A stretch of 64,000 nucleotides of DNA. It comes from Flavitalea plasmicola (GTDB taxonomy: Bacteria; Bacteroidota; Bacteroidia; Chitinophagales; Chitinophagaceae). This document shows positions 8,364-16,816 of this stretch, piece after piece. The notes under the pieces are model-generated. The model was not told where the DNA came from. It made no database searches and worked only from the letters and a program-made list of their open reading frames with translations. The DNA lies in NCBI RefSeq assembly GCF_030546645.1, contig NZ_JAUOTO010000003.1, positions 588,956 to 652,955 of the forward strand, in the 5' to 3' direction. Both the position numbers and the translations under genes were made by a program. Positions within the stretch are counted from its first letter, which is position 1; each line of letters opens with the position of its first letter.

Positions 8364-9686
8364 TTACCTTATCAGTGTAAGGTTGCCGGTGCGGGTGACT
8401 GGGCCACAAAAGGTCTTTGTCCTTATGACATAGATATAGTTTCCCTCTGGCTGAGGATGTCCGTTGAAACTGCCGTCCCAGCTTTTGCCCGGATCATGGG
8501 TAGTGAAGACGCGGACTCCCGCCCGGCTGTATATGGAAAACTCCTCGACCTCCACTTTTCCCCATCTCTGGATGCCAAAGTAGTCGTTGTGGCCGTCCCC
8601 ATTTGGGGTAAAGGCATTGGGGAGCACAAAAAGATCTTTCCCTGCAACCCCGACATTGACAGTCACCGTATCAAGGCCATAGCATCCGTCCCCATTGACA
8701 CCTTTGACAGTGTAGGTCGTAGTGTTCCCGATGCTGACAGTGGGATTGGCTGCATCCGTGTCGCTGAGGCCTTCGGCAGGGTACCACGTATACGTTGACG
8801 CTCCTGAGGCATTCAGCCCGGTGGTCGGATGGTAACAGTCGATGTCATGCGCTTTTCCCGCCCTGACAATGGGATTGCTGTCTACTGCGATCGTCACCGA
8901 ATCCCTTAACACAGTGATGGGTATGAATGAAATGTCATCCAGTGCAAAATCATTGCCCCACAGGAGAGTGTTCTGATTCACCAGGCTTATGATCGCCACC
9001 GTGCTGCCGTCCGAATGCCAGGTGCGTTGCAGCTGTTGCCAGGTACAGGCTGCGCCGGCAGTGACGGCGTTTCCCAGCGGTGTCCCGTTGATGAAAAATT
9101 GCAGGACCGCAACGTTCGAGGATGTAAAGGATTGGATCCAGCTGCAAAATATAAAATCGGTATTCGGCTGCACGTCGACCTTCTGCGTCCATACGCTGGT
9201 GCCGGCATCAGGGCTGCCATTCACCATCATCATATTGCCGCTGCCGCTTGTGTGATCGCCGCAGGGAGCCAAAGACTGGTTCCAGCGATGTGGGTTGGCG
9301 CCGACGAAGTATTGCCCTTCACTGCGGTTCACGGGCTCATAGTCATAACGGGATGTAAATCCGGTGTTGCCATTGCTGAAATCCCCGTTCACGATGAGGT
9401 TTGCGCCTATGAACCTGGCGGTAAAATAATAGGTCGTGGTGACGGAAGGGGTGGCTGTCGGGTTGGCTGATGCAGGGCTATCCAGATCATTTATGGGCGA
9501 CCAGTAATAGTCCTGCAAAGGCGTCGCAGATAGCTTAACATGTTTGCCCGCACAGATGGTTGTGTCCCCGGTATGGATGAGGCCGGGAGATGGATGGAAA
9601 CGTATGCCCTGACCTATGCCGTAATACGGAAGGAATGGGATAAGCACAGCTGCACACGCCCTTATGGGAAATCTTTGTGGTTTCAT
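8364..9686 (-). CDS. secreted protein with type B T9SS sorting domain; shortened duplicate of its neighbour
   Basis: 440 residues: signal peptide (about 1-26), an Ig-like segment from GDTTICAG, a carbohydrate-binding-like jelly-roll segment at about 95-270 (ANLIVNGDFSNGNTGF ... NDFALDDISF), one Ig-like repeat, and a gliding-motility-associated C-terminal domain at about 353-440 (LPNAFTPNGDGHNDYFGI). The type IX system exports such proteins and attaches or releases them at the cell surface. The whole protein is collinear with parts of the 1381-residue neighbour upstream, but lacks its N-terminal half and three internal repeats. Role unknown, perhaps adhesion or glycan binding. Confidence 0.88.
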   Translation of the reverse strand: MKPQRFPIRACAAVLIPFLPYYGIGQGIRFHPSPGLIHTGDTTICAGKHVKLSATPLQDYYWSPINDLDSPASANPTATPSVTTTYYFTARFIGANLIVNGDFSNGNTGFTSRYDYEPVNRSEGQYFVGANPHRWNQSLAPCGDHTSGSGNMMMVNGSPDAGTSVWTQKVDVQPNTDFIFCSWIQSFTSSNVAVLQFFINGTPLGNAVTAGAACTWQQLQRTWHSDGSTVAIISLVNQNTLLWGNDFALDDISFIPITVLRDSVTIAVDSNPIVRAGKAHDIDCYHPTTGLNASGASTYTWYPAEGLSDTDAANPTVSIGNTTTYTVKGVNGDGCYGLDTVTVNVGVAGKDLFVLPNAFTPNGDGHNDYFGIQRWGKVEVEEFSIYSRAGVRVFTTHDPGKSWDGSFNGHPQPEGNYIYVIRTKTFCGPVTRTGNLTLIR

Positions 9687-9742
9687 GCCTGGAGGACAGG
9701 CAATAAGGGCAATACTAAACTACCGATTTATTAGTAAATTTC

Positions 9743-9772
9743 AAAAAATGCAAGGCATGCCGCCAAGGCGGC
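9743..9772 (-). terminator. intrinsic terminator behind the 1381-residue T9SS gene
   Basis: On the minus strand a GCCGCC-TT-GGCGGC stem (9759-9772) begins one base after the stop codon; a run of six T follows 10 bases later (9743-9748). The gap to the hairpin makes it an imperfect terminator. Confidence 0.5.
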
Positions 9773-9773
9773 T

Positions 9774-12700
9774 TTATCTCACCAGTGTAAGATTTCCCAT
9801 CCGGGTCACAGGTCCGCAGAAAGTCTTTGCCCTGATGACATAGACATAGGCGCCTGCCGGCTGGGGATGCCCGTTGAAATTCCCATCCCAGCACTGCGCT
9901 GGATTCCGGGTAGTAAAGACACGTACACCCCACCGGTTGAATACGGAAAATTCTTCCACCTCCACTTCTCCCCATCGTTGGATGCCATAGCAGTCATTGT
10001 GTCCGTCCCCGTTCGGAGTAAAGGCATTGGGGACGACAAAAAGATTCGGACCGATGTTTTTGACATGAACTGTCACGGAATCGTAAGCGTAGCACTCGTC
10101 GAAGGCAGTGCCTTTCACATAATATTTCATAGTGCTGTCGATACTGACAACGGGATTGGCGCTGGAGGTGTCGCTGAGACCCATGGAAGGGAACCAGGAA
10201 TAAGTGACGCCACCGGTTGCATTCAGCTGCGTGGTGGGCTGCGAGCAGTCTATGTCATGGGCCTTAGACGCTTTGACCACCGGGTTGGGCTTCACATTGA
10301 CATTGACAAAGAAATCGCTGTTATAACGGGGACAGGTGGAGTCCGAGATATGCACCGTATACTGTCTGGAGGCAGAGGGCGTCACAATGGGACGGGGTGA
10401 AGAAGCATCGTCCAGGTCAGTGGCGGGTGACCAGGAATAGACATAATGTATATAATCGTTGCGCCCCAGGACGCCGGAGAACCCTTCGCAGACCGGCAGG
10501 TCCAGCGGCTGTACAAAGACCGGTGCAGGCCGGATAAATACTTTGACGGAATCCTGTTCGATGCAGCCGTTGCCATCGGTGATGGACACCCGAAACATCG
10601 TATCCAGCGACAACGTGCCGACCGGCGCAGCGCTGGTCGGATCATCCAGCAAAGCCACCGGCAACCATGAGAAAGAGGCTCCGGAGCCGGCCTCGACATG
10701 CAGGTGGATATTGTCGCCGCTGCAAATGGCCGTGTCGGAGCTGATCCTGATATAGGGCGGATAGTACAATGCTACGTCAATGGTGTCATTGGCACTGCAG
10801 CCTTCCAGGGAAGTACCTTTTACGATGTATTCTGTCGTGACATCCGGTGTGGCCACAGGGCTGGCGCTGGCCGGATCCGACAGGGTGGATGCCGGCGTCC
10901 AGGAATAAATGGCGGCTCCCGTCACCTGCAAAGGGACGGACTTACCCGGGCAGACGGAAGTGTCGGGCCTGGCCTGCACATCAGGCAGCGGACTGACCGT
11001 GATCGTGACGGAATCCCGCTGCAGCGCCACCGGGCTGAATGAAATGTCATCCAACGCAAAGTCATTGCCTGAGAACACCATATTTTGGTTGACGATGGAG
11101 ATGACAGCCGTCGTGTTGCTGCCTGAATTCCAAACGGTGTAATACTGATCCCAGACGCAGCTGTTGACATTGGCCGTAAGCAGATTGCCCAGCGGATGCC
11201 CGTTGATGGAGAATTGAAGGATGGAAGGGTTCACCGTAGTGATGTTCTCGAGCCAGGCGGAAAAAGCATAATCGGTATTCGGGGTCACGGTGACCGTCTG
11301 TGACCAGACATTTACGTTCGGCTGCTGTGCTCCATTGATCATCAGCATATTCCCGGCCCCACTGGTATGATCAGTACAAGCAAACATGCCGGGATTCCAT
11401 ATCGATGGATTTTTACCTACTAAATATTCTGCCGGACCCTGGTTAACCTGGGTGTAGGTATAGTCGGAAGTGAACCCTGTATTGCCAGCTGAAAAATCTC
11501 CGTTGGCGACCAGGTTTGCACCGGTGACCCTGGCCGTGAAATAATATTTGGTGGTGACAGGGGGCGTTGCCACGGGACTAGGTGATGCCGGATTGTCCAG
11601 GTAGTCGGTGGGACTCCAGCAAAACTCGAGGACGGGCTTGGTAGATAAAGGGACAGGCAGGCCCGCGCAGAGGGTGGTATCTCCTGTATGGATGAGCTCG
11701 GAGGGCTGCACCTGCACGGCAATGGTTTTCATAGCGCTGTTGGAGCAGGTGCCGTCTGTAATTTTCAACATCACAGGATAGGTCCCGGGACTTGTAAAAA
11801 TATAAGGGAGATCCGGAGATCCCGCCACAATATGGTCCACGCCTTCGATATTCCAGGTATAGGTTAACCCTGACTGTGCGACGCCTGAAAATTTCACCTG
11901 GAGGGGTGAACAGACCTGCTGGATAAAGACAAAATCCGCATTCGGAAGCGCCCTCGTCGTCAGGATGCTGACATTGGACGCTACCCGGCAGGCGGGGGAT
12001 TGGATGTTATTCCCATCCGCCGCCAGCATACGATAATAATAATCCACGGCTTGCCCTGTCACGGGGGCCGTGACAGGCAACTGCACCGCATTGGAATTGG
12101 GTATATCGGTCCAGGTCTTCCCGCTGTCGGCGCTCACCTGCCATAAGTACTGAGGATTGGGATATCCCGCTGAAAGCGTCCCATATAGCGTTGCTCCTCC
12201 ACCTTCACAAATCTTCAGCTGTGTCAGGGGGGTGGCAGCCGAAAAGGAAGAGGTAGTGGCAGGGCCGCAGGGGCGGAAGGTGATATCGTCGATGGCAAAA
12301 TCATTGCCCGGCTGGGCTGTCCCGCCAGGGTTGTTATCCAGTATCCTGATGACCACAGTGCTTACTCCGGAGGGCAGGGTGAAGAAGAATCCGTATTGCC
12401 GCCAGGTCCAGACAGATGACTGTGGCACCGGGCCCGAGTTATACGCGTCGAGGACGGTGCCATCCTCCGTTTGCACGATGAAGGTGAGGTCGGGCAGGAT
12501 GGCGTTGAGCACAGCCGGATTATCCGCATTGCCGAACCATGCGGCGAATTCATACTTGCCGCCTCCACAGAGGTTGGTCACTTTTTGCCGGAAGAACTCG
12601 CCCGGGTTGACCCCGGCATTTGCAAAAAGCATATATCCGTCCACGTCATTCGGTGTATGGTCGGCGGCGCCGGAAAACCATGCGCCGTTAACAGGCACAT

Positions 12701-13919
12701 TGTTGGTGATGGTATATTGTCCATCCAGCGGAGTCGGGAGGGCGGGGTTGCCGCTGACGGGAACATAAGTAAGATTGATCGTGGTGGCTCCCGGCACAGC
12801 TGTTTCCAGGGGCGGGGAGTTTCCCGGGCCGGTGCCGAAGTCGACATTGACGATGGGGTCCCCCAAGGCGCCTGTGCATAAGCTGCAACTGCCCGGATTG
12901 ATGGTGGCTGTAACGCCAGGCGGCGCTGTCGTGGGGGCACAGCCGCTGTTGTCCTGGATGGATTGCAGCGTATAGACAGTGGGGACCGTTGGCTGGACCT
13001 GTACGGCAAAAGGCTCTCCGTCCTTTACGTTGGGTTGTGAATAGACATTGGTACCATCTGAATAGGAGATAGTGAAAGGACCGGTGCCGGTGCCGGGACT
13101 GGAATGGAAGGTCAGCATGCCGGGGGCATTGTTACAGGTATTGCTGCCAGTGAGTGTTCCCGCCAGGGTGGGGCAGGTTTGCAAAGGGCAGAACGCGGCG
13201 GCGTCTGCCGCACTTAGTTCCCGGTCGTAGATCCGCACTTCATCGATCTTGCCTTGGAAAAACAACGGGTTGCCGCTCCACCACGAACCGATTTGAATAG
13301 CGCCATGCGGGCATTGATTCAGGTCTGTAAAGCCAGCATTCACCGTGCTGACCAAGACTCCGTCCACGTAAAGCTTATGTACACCTTTTTTAAATGTAGC
13401 AACGAAACAATGCCATTGATTCAGCGCAAATACTGTCCCGGAATTGGTGTAGGAGTCGTTCAAATGTATACCGGCACATCCGGTGGCTGCAGCGTTCACA
13501 CCAAACATGATGCCCGGATATAGACTAAAATCCATGGCTGCCTGGAATTGAATACCCAGGCCGTCGGTATAGTTGACCTTTCCTACCATGGTCGCCACCT
13601 GATGACGGGTGGGATAAAAATACATCGCTACAGACAGCTCGTCCGTTGGGCTGATATCGGTGCTGGTGGGGATCTGTATATAGTCGTCTATACCATCGAA
13701 ATTATAAGCGCCGTTGGGATTGCCTGCCTTGTCGGTGGTAAGCGTGGGGCCATTTATCAAAACGCCATTGTAACCATTCCCGGTGGCGTCGTTTACATTA
13801 CCATTAAATGGATAATAAGCCCGCAGACCAGTGGTAAGGTCCTGACCGGCGCCGGAATAGGAAAAGAATAAAAAAAACAAGGCTATGCCTGATACAGCAC
13901 GGGGAATTTTCGCTTTCAT
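9774..13919 (-). CDS. large secreted multidomain protein, LamG/PKD/Ig-like, type B T9SS sorting domain
   Basis: 1381 residues. Order: signal peptide about 1-26; LamG/concanavalin-like domain about 28-245 (GLRAYYPFNGNVNDATGNG ... GKIDEVRIYDREL); a jelly-roll-like segment about 350-560 ending NDFAIDDITF; a PKD-like domain near 640-730; a second jelly-roll about 803-975 (ANLVANGDFSAGNTGF ... NDFALDDISF); four Ig-like repeats of roughly 78 residues with the pattern CxG...YxWxP...LxDxxxxxP up to 1293; and the C-terminal sorting domain (VPNAFTPNGDGHNDCYGI). Probably a surface adhesin or glycan-binding protein exported by the type IX system. Divergent from the 900-residue T9SS gene across a 194-bp control region. 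Confidence 0.9.
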   Translation of the reverse strand: MKAKIPRAVSGIALFFLFFSYSGAGQDLTTGLRAYYPFNGNVNDATGNGYNGVLINGPTLTTDKAGNPNGAYNFDGIDDYIQIPTSTDISPTDELSVAMYFYPTRHQVATMVGKVNYTDGLGIQFQAAMDFSLYPGIMFGVNAAATGCAGIHLNDSYTNSGTVFALNQWHCFVATFKKGVHKLYVDGVLVSTVNAGFTDLNQCPHGAIQIGSWWSGNPLFFQGKIDEVRIYDRELSAADAAAFCPLQTCPTLAGTLTGSNTCNNAPGMLTFHSSPGTGTGPFTISYSDGTNVYSQPNVKDGEPFAVQVQPTVPTVYTLQSIQDNSGCAPTTAPPGVTATINPGSCSLCTGALGDPIVNVDFGTGPGNSPPLETAVPGATTINLTYVPVSGNPALPTPLDGQYTITNNVPVNGAWFSGAADHTPNDVDGYMLFANAGVNPGEFFRQKVTNLCGGGKYEFAAWFGNADNPAVLNAILPDLTFIVQTEDGTVLDAYNSGPVPQSSVWTWRQYGFFFTLPSGVSTVVIRILDNNPGGTAQPGNDFAIDDITFRPCGPATTSSFSAATPLTQLKICEGGGATLYGTLSAGYPNPQYLWQVSADSGKTWTDIPNSNAVQLPVTAPVTGQAVDYYYRMLAADGNNIQSPACRVASNVSILTTRALPNADFVFIQQVCSPLQVKFSGVAQSGLTYTWNIEGVDHIVAGSPDLPYIFTSPGTYPVMLKITDGTCSNSAMKTIAVQVQPSELIHTGDTTLCAGLPVPLSTKPVLEFCWSPTDYLDNPASPSPVATPPVTTKYYFTARVTGANLVANGDFSAGNTGFTSDYTYTQVNQGPAEYLVGKNPSIWNPGMFACTDHTSGAGNMLMINGAQQPNVNVWSQTVTVTPNTDYAFSAWLENITTVNPSILQFSINGHPLGNLLTANVNSCVWDQYYTVWNSGSNTTAVISIVNQNMVFSGNDFALDDISFSPVALQRDSVTITVSPLPDVQARPDTSVCPGKSVPLQVTGAAIYSWTPASTLSDPASASPVATPDVTTEYIVKGTSLEGCSANDTIDVALYYPPYIRISSDTAICSGDNIHLHVEAGSGASFSWLPVALLDDPTSAAPVGTLSLDTMFRVSITDGNGCIEQDSVKVFIRPAPVFVQPLDLPVCEGFSGVLGRNDYIHYVYSWSPATDLDDASSPRPIVTPSASRQYTVHISDSTCPRYNSDFFVNVNVKPNPVVKASKAHDIDCSQPTTQLNATGGVTYSWFPSMGLSDTSSANPVVSIDSTMKYYVKGTAFDECYAYDSVTVHVKNIGPNLFVVPNAFTPNGDGHNDCYGIQRWGEVEVEEFSVFNRWGVRVFTTRNPAQCWDGNFNGHPQPAGAYVYVIRAKTFCGPVTRMGNLTLVR

Positions 13920-13943
13920 GCCTACGGGAACAAGGGTTAGGGC

Positions 13944-13974
13944 TAAAACTAATGAATTATCCCGGATATGTCAA
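13944..13974 (-). promoter_or_regulatory. candidate promoter of the 1381-residue T9SS gene
   Basis: On the minus strand TTG (13974-13972), 20 bp, then TAGTTTTA (13951-13944), a TAnnTTTG box with final G changed to A. The box ends 24 bp before the ATG. Confidence 0.4.
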
Positions 13975-14012
13975 CCCGGAGATAACCTGGAGCACCCGAA
14001 TAACAATCAAAC

Positions 14013-14060
14013 CGACACGAAAAACGGCCAAATCGACACACTTATTGCTATTTTCGACAC
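14013..14060 (+). promoter_or_regulatory. triple YGACAC direct repeat with 21-bp period (copy 1), probable activator site
   Basis: CGACAC occurs at 14013, 14034 and 14055, exactly 21 bp apart; the second and third units share CGACACACTTAT. The last unit starts 43 bp before the -7 box of the downstream T9SS gene. A matching array lies at 32507-32554 before a LamG lipoprotein gene. Two-turn spacing of direct repeats is typical of LytTR-type regulators such as AgrA. Confidence 0.65.
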
Positions 14061-14097
14061 ACTTATCAAATATGATAATATGTACGCGTTTTTGATA

Positions 14098-14105
14098 TAT
14101 TTTTA
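14098..14105 (+). promoter_or_regulatory. -7-like box of the 900-residue T9SS gene
   Basis: TATTTTTA, one base off TAnnTTTG, ends 8 bp before the ATG at 14114. No good -33 box, as expected of an activator-dependent promoter behind the 21-bp array. Confidence 0.4.
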
Positions 14106-14113
14106 GGCCCCAG

Positions 14114-16816
14114 ATGGCCCCGAGACTGTTATTGCTGATACTGACTAGCTGCTTATCCACCTGCTCCCTGATGGGACAGATCCCCGGATTTACCATGCCA
14201 TCCGTCGTTTGCCCCAATACACCTATTACTATTAAGAACACCTCTACGGGCGGTACTTCTTTCTATTGGAGTTTTTGTGATGCAGACCCGAATACTGTCC
14301 CGGAGGCCGTCAACCTGGGCAATATCAGCAACCAGCTGTCCCAACCCGTATTTCTGGACATCGTCTCACAGAATGGCAACTATTATGGCTTCCTGGTCAA
14401 CCACTATCCCGGCGCATTGGTCCGGCTGGACTTCGGCAATAGCCTGTTGAATACGCCTACAGCTGTCAGCTTTGGTAACATGGGCGTCCTCAATCCGGGC
14501 TATGGCTCCGAAGGTATCCAGATGGTAAATGACAATGGCCATTGGTATGGAGTGATCGTCGGCGGGTGCACCTGTTCCAACACCAATATCCAGCTGGTGC
14601 AGGTAGATTTCGGCAACAGTGTCACCAATACCCCGAAAGCTACCAACTGGGGCAACCTGGGCAATATGGATCAGGCTGTCGACCTTTATGTATTCCGGGA
14701 GAGCGGCAATTGGCATGGCTTCACAGTCAATGCCAATAACAATACCGTCACCCGTTTTGACTTCGGCGCTACCGGTATCGCTAATCCCCCCACTGCTGTG
14801 AACCTGGGCGGGTTTGGCCTGATGAATTATCCCACTGGCATCTTCGCCCTCAACACGGCCGGCAGCTGGCATGTTTTCATTACCAATGGCCTGGGTGGTC
14901 ATATCATCCGGCTTGATTTCGGGGCCAGTCTCCTGAACAATACGCCGGCGGCCGTCGACCTGGGGGATCCCAGCGGCGCCATCCAGTCTGGTCGCGATAT
15001 CACTATCATCCAGTCCTGCGACCAGATCATCGGTCTTGTCGCTGATGGCACGGCTGAGTCCGTTGTCAGGCTGGACTTCCATAACGACATCCTCAGCATC
15101 CCTACAGGCGTCAACATGGGCAATATCGGCAACTTTACATTCCCCCATTCCCTTTCCACGCCATTCAGGGTTGGAGGAGATCTGTACAGTTTTCTGCCCA
15201 ACGCCTATAACAACACGCTTTCCAGGATCCGCTTCCCGGGCTGCAGCAGCTCCAGCATTCCCGGATCCAATCAGATCAATCCACCCGTGATCTCCTATGC
15301 GCTGCCTGGCACCTATCATGTCAGTATGATCATGGATGATGGTCTACCCACCCAGACCTCCCTTTGCCAGACTATCACGGTGCTGGACAGCCCTAAAGTT
15401 ACCTTGCCTCCCGACACATCTCTTTGTCTGGGTGACAGCGTCGTGCTGCGATACAGCGGTCCAACCTTACCCCTGCAATGGCAGGATGGCTCCAGCCTGG
15501 ACACTTTCACCGTCCATGCCGCCGGAAAGTACAGCCTGACAGCTACGAATGCAGCCGGATGCGCTGGTCATGACTCTATTCATGTGGAGATGGTTTCCTT
15601 ACCCGTCGTCGCAACCCGGGCCGACACGTCCATTTGTAAGGGCACCAGCCTGCTGCTGTCCTCCACAGTGCAGAATATGGATTCGCTTCAGTGGACGCCT
15701 TCCTCATGGCTTTCCGGTACGACGGCGGTCAGTCCGGTGGCGAGCCCGGAATTGGACATCCGCTATATTCTAACGGCCTGGCACAAGTTCTGCCCTGTCA
15801 GTGATACGGTCCGGCTTACGATGCTGGATACGCCCTCTATAGCCGTGAGCAATGACACCCTGATCTGCCTTGGACAGACCGCAGATCTGAAGGTCACCGG
15901 CGCCGGCACCTATCAATACAAATGGTCTCCGGGTACATTCACCTCAGATCAAATACTCGTCACTCCCGACACTTCCACTTATTTTCATGTGAAGGCTACA
16001 TCCGCCAACGCCTGTACGAAAGAAGATTCCACCCTCGTACAGGTGAAATACCCGGATGTCTTTCGGGTAAAGGCCGCCCCTCCCAGCATTTGTGTCGGTG
16101 ACTCCACCCGGCTGACTGTGACAGGCGGCGACCCGACGTTGGGAGATCGTTACACGTGGACGGCTGACATCGGCGCCCAGGACCCTTCTTCCGGGTTCAT
16201 TGTCGTATCCCCATCCACGTCCACTTCCTACCAGGTAACGGGATGGGACAGCATCTGCGCATTGCAGACACAGCTGTCCATACAGGTCACGGTCGGGCAA
16301 TTGCCAGTCACTTCCGTTGACAAGTCCAATGACATCGACTGCATCTATGGCGAGGCACAGCTAACTGCCTCCGGCGGCATCCGATATACATGGTCCCCGG
16401 CGGCTACGCTGGACAATCCCTACAAACAGGACCCAATCGCCCGCACTGACAGCAATACCTGGTACTATGTGCTGGTCACCGGCGCCAATGGGTGCTCCTC
16501 CGTGGATAGCATCGCGCTTTATGCGAGCAAGGCGGGCGGGAGCATCGGCTTCCCCGTCGCCAGCGCCTTTACTCCGAACGGGGACGGTAACAATGATTGC
16601 TTCGGTATCAAATACTGGGGCTACGTAGGCGATTTTGAAATGGCCATCTTCGACAGGTGGGGCGCAAGAGTGTACTACAGTAAAGACCCCTACCAGTGCT
16701 GGAACGGCACTTTCAACGGACAGCCGCAGCCGGCGGGCGCCTACGTATATTATATAAGGGCACATGCGCTCTGCGGCGATGCTGTTAGAAAGGGAACCGT
16801 CATGCTCATTCGCTAG
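14114..16816 (+). CDS. secreted beta-propeller/PKD/Ig-like protein with type B T9SS sorting domain
   Basis: 900 residues. After a signal peptide (about 1-22) a PKD-like domain begins (CPNTPITIKNTSTGGTSFYWSF). At about residue 60 it is interrupted by six to seven repeats of about 50-60 residues (pattern VNLGNxG...xxGxWxGFxxN...VxRLDFGxSxxNTPTA), probably a beta-propeller, and PKD-like sequence resumes near 400 (ISYALPGTYHVSMIMDDG). Ig-like repeats follow, then the sorting domain at about 813-900 (ASAFTPNGDGNNDCFGI). Exported by the type IX system; function unknown. Its stop overlaps the purB stop by 3 bp. Three 21-bp-spaced repeats lie upstream. Confidence 0.9.
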   Translation: MAPRLLLLILTSCLSTCSLMGQIPGFTMPSVVCPNTPITIKNTSTGGTSFYWSFCDADPNTVPEAVNLGNISNQLSQPVFLDIVSQNGNYYGFLVNHYPGALVRLDFGNSLLNTPTAVSFGNMGVLNPGYGSEGIQMVNDNGHWYGVIVGGCTCSNTNIQLVQVDFGNSVTNTPKATNWGNLGNMDQAVDLYVFRESGNWHGFTVNANNNTVTRFDFGATGIANPPTAVNLGGFGLMNYPTGIFALNTAGSWHVFITNGLGGHIIRLDFGASLLNNTPAAVDLGDPSGAIQSGRDITIIQSCDQIIGLVADGTAESVVRLDFHNDILSIPTGVNMGNIGNFTFPHSLSTPFRVGGDLYSFLPNAYNNTLSRIRFPGCSSSSIPGSNQINPPVISYALPGTYHVSMIMDDGLPTQTSLCQTITVLDSPKVTLPPDTSLCLGDSVVLRYSGPTLPLQWQDGSSLDTFTVHAAGKYSLTATNAAGCAGHDSIHVEMVSLPVVATRADTSICKGTSLLLSSTVQNMDSLQWTPSSWLSGTTAVSPVASPELDIRYILTAWHKFCPVSDTVRLTMLDTPSIAVSNDTLICLGQTADLKVTGAGTYQYKWSPGTFTSDQILVTPDTSTYFHVKATSANACTKEDSTLVQVKYPDVFRVKAAPPSICVGDSTRLTVTGGDPTLGDRYTWTADIGAQDPSSGFIVVSPSTSTSYQVTGWDSICALQTQLSIQVTVGQLPVTSVDKSNDIDCIYGEAQLTASGGIRYTWSPAATLDNPYKQDPIARTDSNTWYYVLVTGANGCSSVDSIALYASKAGGSIGFPVASAFTPNGDGNNDCFGIKYWGYVGDFEMAIFDRWGARVYYSKDPYQCWNGTFNGQPQPAGAYVYYIRAHALCGDAVRKGTVMLIR

